DNA from: DATKNA01 sp963755755
GTDB taxonomy: Bacteria > Actinomycetota > Actinomycetes > Actinomycetales > Kineosporiaceae
Length of the DNA stretch: 64,000 nt
NCBI GenBank assembly: GCA_963755755.1
Contig: CAVWLJ010000011.1
Location: 62,001 to 126,000, forward strand
Reading direction: 5' to 3'
Of the stretch, positions 28,301-34,912 are shown one piece after another. Numbering within the stretch: the stretch's first letter is position 1; each line of letters opens with the position of its first letter. A program made the position numbers and the translations under genes. The notes under the pieces are model-generated. The model was not told the origin of the DNA, did no database searches, and saw only the letters and a list, made by a program, of their open reading frames with translations.

Positions 28301-29305
28301 GGCGACTATGCAGACGGCAACTTCCTCGCCAAGTGGCTCGCGCCGATCCTGCGGAACCTCGCCGACACCCCGGAACGGATGGCCGAGCTGGACGTCGACG
28401 AGGGCGTGGTCCCGCTGCTCGAGCTGCGCTTCCCGCCGAAGGGCACGCTGCTGACGCCGGTCTTCCCGGCGCCGACCAATGCCCGGACCTTCGTCATCCT
28501 GCGGCTGCTCGGCGTCCTCGCCGGTGTGCTCGCGAAGGCGACGGAGGGGAGGATGCCCGCCGATCAGGAGACGATCCGCTACACCGGCGTCCACGGCACG
28601 GACGACGAGGGCCGGCAGTACCTCATGCGCGAGGTGCTCGGCGGAGGCTCCGGGGGCCGCTACTACGCGGACGGGGAGGACACGATCCACGTCGTCCCGG
28701 ACAGCCGGAACATCCCCACGGAGTTCAGCGAGTCGCGGTTCCCGCTGCGGGTGGAGCGGCTCGGGCTGGCCGTCGACTCCGGCGGCGCGGGCCGCTATCG
28801 AGGGGGGCTCGGCTACGAGAAGCACATCCGGATGCTCCGCGACGCGTCGTTCATGTCGATCGCCGATCGTTCGATCCTCGCCTGCTGGGGCGTCGCCGGC
28901 GGGCGCGCGGGGCGGCCGTTCCAGGTGACGATCGACCCCGGCGGCCCGGGCGAGCGGGAGGTCGACGCGCTCACGGACGCCGAGCCGGTGCGGGCCGGCG
29001 AGGTGATCCGGATCCGGACGACGGGTGGCGGCGGCTGGGGCGATCCTCTGACCCGGCCGTACGACGAGGTCGAGCGGGACCTGCGCTGGGGCAAGGTCTC
29101 GTTCGAGGGGGCGCTGCGCGACTACGGGGTCGTGGCCGTCGCGGACGCCGACGGCGAGCCGGTGGTCGACATCGCGGCGTCCGAGTCGCTGAGGCGTTCC
29201 TTGCGGGCCGGCCGGCCTTCCCGCGAGCCGTTCGTCGATCGCGGCCCCGGCTACGCCCGCCTGGCCCCCGACGGCGCGTCGGCGAGCGAGTTCGACTGGC
29301 TCTGA
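25364..29305 (+). CDS. Fused hydantoinase/5-oxoprolinase (HyuA-HyuB)
   Basis: An intact 1313-residue ATP-dependent cyclic amidase in which the HyuA and HyuB halves are one chain. The HyuA half (about residues 1-690) shows the actin-like ATPase motifs VGIDTGGTFTDVV, HGTTVATNHLLEG and LDGGGTSTDVSVV. The HyuB half (about 710-1300) shows the N-terminal EIVQGTLGSVEREVETAIG and HNDVYASEGGIGHLPD. Family members open 5-oxoproline, hydantoin or N-methylhydantoin rings with ATP. The start MAGMTRIRVGID at 25364 is chosen; a second ATG at 25373 is possible. Divergent from the DUF559 gene with about 110 bases between. Confidence 0.92.
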   Translation: MAGMTRIRVGIDTGGTFTDVVALDAETGRLVSTKTPSTPRDPAEGFLAGLRQGLELLGLEPDAEVDAGVVHGTTVATNHLLEGDVGRVGLVTTEGYEFVLEIARQSVPDGYGNSYFWVKPPRLVPADLVRTVPGRLAVDGNEVRPFDEETARKVARWFRAHGVDTIGVCFLHAYANPAHELAMLAAIEQEHPAAVVSLSCEVLPEYREYERTMTTLVDAAVKPKVAAYVAAIAERLHSLGEPTFAIMKSNGGVASASEVARRPITTVLSGPAAGALGAGLLARNAGFGRVLTLDGGGTSTDVSVVLDGEPTLTTEGSVGAYPSRIPMIDVVTVGAGGGSIAWLSPEGALKVGPRSAGADPGPLCYGKGGTEPTVTDAHVVLGRVPPHLLGGRIPLHVDAARAGLQQLADKLGLGLEDCARGILEISAWNQANALRQISVKRGLDVRDFTLTTFGGSGSLLACRLVDVLGLAGALVPPEPGNVSAFGLLTVDVRTDHVRTDIQRHDRLDAGRVAAGFAALEREATDALAAEGFTGADSRLERSADLRYVGQAYEVRVAVPSGELDAEAVAAAFHAAHEQLYGYAFAGRADQRVEWVNLRVTGVGPIRRPDLLAHEAGDGDASRALTGRRQVVFEEALDDVPVYWRTRLQPGDLVEGPAVVEEFGSTIPLHPGFTARVDPHLNLLVTASVRPASSPARDDATVLAEIVQGTLGSVEREVETAIGRTSRSPMIRDAHDYRVGIHDARLRKLTGRSYSALVHPVVRDHPLETMRPGDVFFHNDVYASEGGIGHLPDLCVTVPVFAGPPDQARVVAFVQAFGHHDDIGGAVPGSMPSTATSVFEEGLMVPPIKLWSGGVPNQAALTIMTRNSRTPDALAADLDAECSACLLGARRLGELFERYGTDAVEAAFDEILRRTTETYRREILPKIPDGTYVWEDYAEHDGVEPPKLHTQRITLTKTAERLILDFTGTGPQAKGPINHAGDYADGNFLAKWLAPILRNLADTPERMAELDVDEGVVPLLELRFPPKGTLLTPVFPAPTNARTFVILRLLGVLAGVLAKATEGRMPADQETIRYTGVHGTDDEGRQYLMREVLGGGSGGRYYADGEDTIHVVPDSRNIPTEFSESRFPLRVERLGLAVDSGGAGRYRGGLGYEKHIRMLRDASFMSIADRSILACWGVAGGRAGRPFQVTIDPGGPGEREVDALTDAEPVRAGEVIRIRTTGGGGWGDPLTRPYDEVERDLRWGKVSFEGALRDYGVVAVADADGEPVVDIAASESLRRSLRAGRPSREPFVDRGPGYARLAPDGASASEFDWL

Positions 29306-29388
29306 CGCCCCGCGCTCCGCGCACTCCCCGCTGAAGGAGAGGGAGGGTTGCGGCAGGATGGCCGCCGGGCGGCGGGCGAGGAGGTGGC

Positions 29389-30423
29389 GTGGCGGAGCAG
29401 GAGGTCGGCGTCCGTATGCCGGTGCCCGCTCCCGGCGCCCCGCTGCTCGGCATCGCCCGCCGATTCGGGCTCGCGCTGCTCGTCGTCCTGGCGAACTGGG
29501 GCCTGGTGATCGTCGAGCGGGGCAGCTACCACGACAACGTCGACGGCTCCGTCTCCGTCGTCGACGCGCTCTACTACACGACGGTCACGCTGACGACGAC
29601 CGGCTACGGAGACATCACGCCCGTGACGACGGGTGCCCGGCTCGTCAACGCCCTGGTCGTCACGCCGATGCGACTGCTCTTCGTCGTGATCCTGGTCGGG
29701 ACCACGATCCACGCGCTCACCGAACGGTCGCGGGAGGATTTCCGCCGGTCCCGCTGGAGGTCCCGGGTGAATGATCACGTCGTCGTCTGCGGCTACGGGG
29801 CGAAGGGCCGCAACGCCGTCCGCGCCCTGCTCCTCAAGGGGCATCCGAAGGAGCGCATCGTGGTGGTCGACGTCGACCAGCGCGCGCTGGCCGAGGCCGC
29901 CGAGGCCGGGTTCGTCACGGTCGACGGCCCGGCGACGCGCGCCCACGTGCTGGAGGAGGCGCTCGTCGACCGGGCGTCGACGGTGATCGTGGCGCTCGGC
30001 GCCGACGACACGTCCGTCCTCGTCACGCTGACGGCCCGCCGGCTCGCCCCCCACGTGCAGGTGGTGACGACGGTGAGGGAGGCCGAGAACGCGATGCTGC
30101 TGCGGCAGAGCGGGGCCAGCTCGGTGATCGTGACGAGCGAGACCGCGGGTCGGCTCCTCGGCATGGCCGCGGACAGCCCCGACGCGGTGGACGTCGTCGA
30201 GGACCTGCTCTCCTTCGGCGCCGGCCTCGACATCGTCGAGCGCGAGGTGGCCGGGCCCGAGGTCGGCGCCTCGCCGACGGATCTCGCCCCGCCGGTGCTC
30301 GCGGTGCTGCGGGACGGACGACGGCACTACGTCGAGGAGCCCGACGTGGCCGCGCTCCGCGCCGGTGACCGGATCGTCCAGGTCCGGTCACCGCTGGACG
30401 ACGCGACCGCGCCGCGCCGCTGA
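29389..30423 (+). CDS. Potassium channel with TrkA-N (RCK) domains
   Basis: A 344-residue two-helix potassium channel. TM1 is at about residues 25-41, the pore filter TTTGYGD at 69-75, TM2 at about 88-104 (LLFVVILVGTTIHAL), then a cytoplasmic RCK domain with the nucleotide-binding VVVCGYGAKGRNAVRALL near 128 and a TrkA-C-like tail. MthK-type channels open on binding a ligand to the RCK ring. The GTG at 29389 follows GAGGAGG by 4 bases. Converges with the ABM gene. Confidence 0.9.
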   Translation: MAEQEVGVRMPVPAPGAPLLGIARRFGLALLVVLANWGLVIVERGSYHDNVDGSVSVVDALYYTTVTLTTTGYGDITPVTTGARLVNALVVTPMRLLFVVILVGTTIHALTERSREDFRRSRWRSRVNDHVVVCGYGAKGRNAVRALLLKGHPKERIVVVDVDQRALAEAAEAGFVTVDGPATRAHVLEEALVDRASTVIVALGADDTSVLVTLTARRLAPHVQVVTTVREAENAMLLRQSGASSVIVTSETAGRLLGMAADSPDAVDVVEDLLSFGAGLDIVEREVAGPEVGASPTDLAPPVLAVLRDGRRHYVEEPDVAALRAGDRIVQVRSPLDDATAPRR

Positions 30424-30439
30424 CCCCGCGGCACGACCG

Positions 30440-30784
30440 TCAGGCCGGCACACGCTCCGAGAGGACGGCGTCGCCGAACCGCGTGAGCGCGCCCGCTTCG
30501 TCCACGGCCTCGAAGAGCGCCGGGGTCGACGTGAACGGCAGGTCGGCGATCGCGCCGGCGAGGGCTCGGAACCCCTCGTCGTGGGCGTCCCGCCAGGTCT
30601 CGACGCTCTCCCACTCCACGTAGTTGACGTAGCGGTAGCGGGCGTCGTCCGCGAGGGCGCGGTGCAGCCGGTGACCGAGGTACCCCGGCTTGGCCTGCAT
30701 GTACACGTTCACCGACCGCCAGAACGCCATGAACTGCTCGTCCTGACCGACCGGCACCTCGAAGAGGTTGATGAAGCGCACCAT
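30440..30784 (-). CDS. Antibiotic biosynthesis monooxygenase (ABM) family protein
   Basis: A 114-residue ferredoxin-like alpha+beta barrel protein: MVRFINLFEVPVGQDEQFMAF, then PGYLGHRLHRAL and RYRYVNYVEWESVETWRDA, the typical ABM repeat. Members include cofactor-free quinone-forming monooxygenases and haem-degrading enzymes; the Trp and Tyr pattern does not decide between them. GGAGGAG lies 6 bases before the ATG. Divergent from a TetR regulator gene with an operator-like repeat in the 60-base gap. Confidence 0.82.
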   Translation of the reverse strand: MVRFINLFEVPVGQDEQFMAFWRSVNVYMQAKPGYLGHRLHRALADDARYRYVNYVEWESVETWRDAHDEGFRALAGAIADLPFTSTPALFEAVDEAGALTRFGDAVLSERVPA

Positions 30785-30803
30785 GACATCTCCTCCAGTT
30801 CGT

Positions 30804-30817
30804 TGCACTGTTGTGCA
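30804..30817. promoter_or_regulatory. Inverted repeat operator between ABM and tetR genes
   Basis: TGCAC-TGTT-GTGCA is a perfect 5+4+5 inverted repeat. It overlaps the -35 element of the tetR promoter, as expected of an autorepressor site. Confidence 0.5.
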
Positions 30818-30838
30818 GTTACAGCACATAGGTATACT
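30811..30838 (+). promoter_or_regulatory. Predicted promoter of the tetR gene
   Basis: TTGTGC (30811-30816) and TATACT (30833-30838) are spaced by 16 bases and end 6 bases before the GTG at 30845, implying a nearly leaderless transcript. It is one of the few AT-rich spots in the region. Confidence 0.4.
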
Positions 30839-30844
30839 CACGGC

Positions 30845-31482
30845 GTGGACAGGCGTCAAGGGAACGGCGAGGACTCGTCCGGTGGGCGGGTGGCGCAGCG
30901 GCGCAGGACCCGGGGGGCGATCGTCGACGCGGCGACCCGCCTGCTGATGGAGGGGCGGACGCCCTCGATCGACGAGGTGGCCGCCGAGGCGGACGTCTCC
31001 CGGCGGACCGTCTACATGTACTTCCCGACGCTGGACCAGCTGCTCCTCGACGCGGCCGCCGGGGCGCTGAGCGAGCAGCGGATCGACGCCGCGCTCGGCG
31101 GACGCGGCCACCGGGGACGGTCCGGCGGCGCGGGTCGACGCCCTCGCGCGCGCCTTCACACAGCTGGCGCCCGAGACCCTGCAGCTCGGCCGGAAGATCA
31201 TCCGCTTGACGGTGGACGCGGAGCCGGGGGCGCCCGGCGGGGCCCGGCGCGGATACCGGCGCGTGCAGTGGATCGAGCAGGCCGTCGAGCCGCTGCGCGC
31301 CCGGCTCTCGCGAGGAGCAGTTCGAGCGCCTGGTCTCGTCGTTGGCCCTGGTCATCGGGTGGGAGGCCCAGGTCGTGCTGCGCGACGTGCGCGGCCTGGA
31401 CGCCGACGGCGAGCAGGGCGTGGTGACGTGGGCGGCGGGCGCTCTCGTCGAGTCGATGCTGGCGGAGGCCGACCAGGACTGA
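30845..31482 (+). CDS. TetR/AcrR family regulator, two frameshifts
   Basis: A TetR regulator of about 212 residues. The N-terminal helix-turn-helix reads TRGAIVDAATRLLMEGRTPS then EVAAEADVSRRTVYMYFPT, which is clear. Restoring one GC at 31097-31102 gives LGGDAATGDGPAARVDALARAF and restoring one at 31309-31312 gives ARLSREQFERLVSSLAL, after which the frame runs to the TGA at 31482. It probably represses itself and the divergent ABM gene through the inverted repeat between them. Confidence 0.8.
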
Positions 31483-31725
31483 CCTACCCCGCGCGGAGAA
31501 CCCCGGTGCGGCGGCTCGCTGAACATCCGTGGACCTCGCGCCGACGTTCCTGAGGACCTCGGCGGATCCCGGTGGGACTCGTCCCACCCCCTCCACTCCT
31601 GGCGTTCGCCCGATCGGGCGGGTCCCTGCCCAGACGGCTCAGAGCCCTGTGGAGGCCGGCCGATGGACGGTGTGAGGACCCCGCCGACCGCGGGCGCCGC
31701 ACCCCTTCCCCGGAGGTAACACGTC

Positions 31726-32646
31726 ATGTCCAAGCGCCGACTCGGCCTCGCAGCCGGTCTGGCAGTCGCGTCCGTGGCCGCTGTGGCCGCGCCGCTCTCC
31801 AGCGCGTTGGCCTCGGGGACGGCGTCCCCGGCGGCCGTTGTCGCCCCCCTGACCAGCGCGGCCTCCGTCTCGGCCGTGGTCCCCGCCGGAGTCCCGGCAG
31901 CGGGCCCGACCGCCTCCGCAGCCCCGAACACCTCGGCCGGCCAGACGGTGAAGTCCCTGCTCTCGACCAAGGTCGCCGCTGCGGCGACGGTGGCGAAGGT
32001 GACGCCGAAGCCGGCGCCCAAGCCCGCCCCCAAGCCGCCGGTCTACAAGCTGGTGCGGAAGGTGCTGCTGCAGCTGCCGACGACGGCGATGGTGGGTGCC
32101 AACGTCACCGGCTTCGTGCAGGTGCTCGACGACAACGGCCAGGCCCAGTCGCCGGTGGCGAACGCCCGCGTGCTGTTCCAGCGCAAGGACGGGGCCCGGT
32201 GGACGGTTCTCAGCGATGACGTGACGGACGAGAACGGCATTCTTCCGGTGGCGTTCATGAGCCAGACGAACATGTCCCTTCGCGCCGCGTACGTTCCCGC
32301 GAAGAAGGGGGCGGCCGCCGTTTTCAGCAAGCCGCTGACCTTCACCTCGTCCACGCAGGTGACCTGGGCAGCCCGGCCGGACATGGACGTTACGGCGAAG
32401 ACGCCGGTGACCTACGCCTTCCGCATCAACTCCGGCCTGGTCCCGACGGCGCACCTCGAGTTCGCGAACGCGAACACCCCCACGAAGTGGGTGCCGAGCA
32501 AGCCGGTCCGCGTCGCGCCGACGGGTGTCGCTTCGGCGTCCGTCTCGTTCCCCGGCCCCGGCACGTACCTGGTGCGCGGAGCCACCGCGAAGACGGTCAC
32601 GAACTCACCCGGATACACCTCCTCGATCACCGTCACGGTGAACTGA
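31726..32646 (+). CDS. Secreted Ig-like surface protein of unknown function
   Basis: A 306-residue exported protein. Signal peptide at residues 1-30 (ending ALA), an Ala/Val-rich segment, a PKPAPKPAPKPP spacer near residue 93, then two beta-sandwich-like domains (LLQLPTTAMVGANVTGFVQVLDD ... and VTYAFRINSGLVP ...). No cell-wall sorting motif. GGAGGTAACACGTC precedes the ATG. It opens a run of five secreted or surface genes (31.7-39 kb) and is followed by its own hairpin terminator. Confidence 0.75.
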   Translation: MSKRRLGLAAGLAVASVAAVAAPLSSALASGTASPAAVVAPLTSAASVSAVVPAGVPAAGPTASAAPNTSAGQTVKSLLSTKVAAAATVAKVTPKPAPKPAPKPPVYKLVRKVLLQLPTTAMVGANVTGFVQVLDDNGQAQSPVANARVLFQRKDGARWTVLSDDVTDENGILPVAFMSQTNMSLRAAYVPAKKGAAAVFSKPLTFTSSTQVTWAARPDMDVTAKTPVTYAFRINSGLVPTAHLEFANANTPTKWVPSKPVRVAPTGVASASVSFPGPGTYLVRGATAKTVTNSPGYTSSITVTVN

Positions 32647-32664
32647 GGCGAATTCCGCGCCGAC

Positions 32665-32704
32665 AATGCGTGCGGCTCCCACGGACGTGGGGGCCGCACG
32701 CATT
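32665..32704 (+). terminator. Hairpin terminator
   Basis: A 16-bp stem (AATGCGTGCGGCTCCC against GGGGGCCGCACGCATT, one G-U pair) with an 8-base loop, 19 bases after the stop of the secreted protein. There is no long T tract, as is common in high-GC terminators. Confidence 0.7.
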
Positions 32705-32877
32705 TCCAGCCGTTAAGGGCACCCGAAAACGCGCCGCGCAGACGGGTGACATCGGCCTTTCGGTCTGAAGAGCCCGAGACGCTCCGCCGATCAATCACCC
32801 GAGGGCGATGAAGACCCCGGCCTCGGGGTTCACAAACCCCGACGTCATCCATCTCACGGAGGAGAGAAACACCCGCC

Positions 32878-34125
32878 ATGAGCATCCTGAAGACCGGGAA
32901 GAGCGCGACGCTCACCCGCACCGTGGCCAGCGTCGCGCTGGCCCTCACGGCCGTGGGCGCGTTCGCCACGGCCGGCAACGCCGTGACCGCCACGCAGCAG
33001 GTCATGACCCCGAGCAGCGGCACCGGCTCCACCGCCGGTGGCAACACCCTGACCCTGAGCCTGGCCACCACGGCGACCCCGAAGTTCACCTCGGGCTTCG
33101 TCGGCGTCCAGTTCCAGGCGACCACGTCCGCCGCTGCGGCGACCGCGACCTGCGCGACCGCCCCGTCGACCACGGTGACGAGCTCGATGACCGCGACCAC
33201 GGTCCGCTACCTCAGCTCGACCAAGGTGTCGGTCGTCGTGCCGGCCCTGACCGGTGGCTCGCTGGTCTCGCCGACGGGCTTCTGGCTGATCTGCGCCTAC
33301 AACGCCGCACAGAACACCGGCGTCATCCCCACCACGGCGACGGTCATCGGCAAGGCGAACTACGTCGCTGCCGTTGCTCCCACCATCAGCGACGGCTCCA
33401 GCGCGTCGCCGATCGCGGTGTCGCCCGCGAGCGGCCCCGCCTCCGGCGGCCAGGTCGTCACGATCAACGGCACCGGCTTCCCGACCTCCATCACGGCGAA
33501 CACCCCGCTGACGGCGTCGTTCGCCGGCATGCCGCTCACGAACATCACGCCGATCTCCTCGACGCAGTTCACGGCCGTTACCCCGGCTCAGCCTGCTTCG
33601 ACGAACAAGCCGGTGCTCACCGTGACCACGAACGGCGGCTCGGTCAGCCTGGCCAATGACGCCACGCCCAGCCAGCCCGTCTACAAGTACGTGAACGGCA
33701 TCAGCGTCTCGCCGAACACGGTGCCCAAGGGCCAGAGCGTCGACGTCGACGTGCAGGGCACCGGCTTCACCACGCTGAACTTCAGCCACACGACGGGCGC
33801 TGCGCACGACCCGGCGGACGCCTCCGCCCACGTGTACCTCGTTCAGGGCGTCTACGACGCTACGTCCCTCTCCAGCGACAAGACGAAGGCCGAGTCGACG
33901 GAGTGCGTCAACGTCGCGGTGATCAGTGACAGCGAGCTCATCTGCACCGTGGACGCGTCTCAGTCGATTGCCTACGCGACCCACCTGCCGACCTACTCGA
34001 ACACGGCGGCCCTCGCGAATGGCACGTACACGGTGACCATCGTGGACGACGGCTCTGTCGGGGCGACGCTCAAGTACCAGTCGGTGCTGTCGAGCGGCGC
34101 CACCTTCACGGTCGCGGACTTCTGA
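32878..34125 (+). CDS. Secreted IPT/TIG-domain protein
   Basis: A 415-residue exported protein. The signal peptide ends near residue 35 (AGNA). An N-terminal Thr/Ala-rich beta domain is followed by an IPT/TIG domain beginning SPASGPASGGQVVTINGTGFPT at about residue 180 and another Ig-like unit from SVSPNTVPKGQSVDVDVQGTGF. Two Cys in the second half (TECVNV, ELICTV) could form a disulfide. Rich in T and S, with more A/T-ending codons than its neighbours, consistent with high expression. GGAGGAGAG leader. TIG domains recur in the protease at 37188-39009, suggesting a shared surface structure. Confidence 0.8.
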   Translation: MSILKTGKSATLTRTVASVALALTAVGAFATAGNAVTATQQVMTPSSGTGSTAGGNTLTLSLATTATPKFTSGFVGVQFQATTSAAAATATCATAPSTTVTSSMTATTVRYLSSTKVSVVVPALTGGSLVSPTGFWLICAYNAAQNTGVIPTTATVIGKANYVAAVAPTISDGSSASPIAVSPASGPASGGQVVTINGTGFPTSITANTPLTASFAGMPLTNITPISSTQFTAVTPAQPASTNKPVLTVTTNGGSVSLANDATPSQPVYKYVNGISVSPNTVPKGQSVDVDVQGTGFTTLNFSHTTGAAHDPADASAHVYLVQGVYDATSLSSDKTKAESTECVNVAVISDSELICTVDASQSIAYATHLPTYSNTAALANGTYTVTIVDDGSVGATLKYQSVLSSGATFTVADF

Positions 34126-34150
34126 TCCGCAACCGCTGAAGACAGCTCAA

Positions 34151-34185
34151 GGAACGGCCCGGGCCATCACGGCCCGGGCCGTTCC
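34151..34185. terminator. Strong hairpin terminator
   Basis: A perfect 15-bp stem (GGAACGGCCCGGGCC / GGCCCGGGCCGTTCC) with a 5-base loop, 25 bases after the TIG-protein stop. Confidence 0.8.
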
Positions 34186-34258
34186 GCGTCTCCGCGTCTC
34201 AAGGAATCCCCGCGGGTGGTCGAGACAGAAGCAGTTCCCACCGCTGCAGGAGGATCCC

Positions 34259-34900
34259 GTGTCGACCACGTCCGAGCTGCCCGCCGACCCCGACACCACG
34301 GCGGAGCACCCGCTCCCGGAGCCGGCCGCCGGCGCGCTCACCGGCGTCGTCACCTGGCTCGGCCGGAACAAGGTTCCGGTTCTGGTCGCCGCCGTCGTCG
34401 TCGCTCTCGCCGGCGGCAGCGCGGCCTGGCTGGGCACGCGCACGACGCCGCCCACGCCTTCCACCCCCATCGAGCTCCCGTCGAGCATGGCGGGCCTGTC
34501 CACCTTGGCCAAGGACCCGCTGCGCGGCACCGCATGGCAGCAGAAGGCGGGCCAGAGCGTCGGCTCCGTCGCATGGAGCGCCAAGAGCTACGGCTCAGGT
34601 GGCACCGGGAAGTCCATCCGCGTCGTGGCGGCCCGCACCGACCTCACCGGCAAGCTCGAGCAGGCCTGGGCGGTCGGTACCGGCGACCAGATCGGCGCCG
34701 TCAGCTGCACGCACAACACGCGTCTGACGCCGACGAGCAGCGCTCACGAGCGTCCCACGGTCCTGATCTGCTGGCGGACGACGACGAACCTGAGCGCGTA
34801 CGCCCTCGTCATCGACCCCAAGGCCAAGACCCCCGTCCCGAACGCCGAGGGCGCCGCAGCGGTGGACGCCGCGTGGCGCGCCGCCGGCGGTTCCGACTGA
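34259..34900 (+). CDS. Single-pass membrane protein, unknown
   Basis: A 213-residue protein with a short acidic cytoplasmic N-terminus, one membrane helix at about residues 39-58 (VPVLVAAVVVALAGGSAAWLG), and an extracytoplasmic domain with a Cys pair (AVSCTHN, VLICWRT). The GTG at 34259 follows GGAGGATCCC. I do not recognise the family. Only 12 bases separate its stop from the pseudo-sortase gene, so the two are probably co-transcribed and may act together at the cell surface. Confidence 0.7.
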   Translation: MSTTSELPADPDTTAEHPLPEPAAGALTGVVTWLGRNKVPVLVAAVVVALAGGSAAWLGTRTTPPTPSTPIELPSSMAGLSTLAKDPLRGTAWQQKAGQSVGSVAWSAKSYGSGGTGKSIRVVAARTDLTGKLEQAWAVGTGDQIGAVSCTHNTRLTPTSSAHERPTVLICWRTTTNLSAYALVIDPKAKTPVPNAEGAAAVDAAWRAAGGSD

Positions 34901-34912
34901 GTCGCCCCACTG

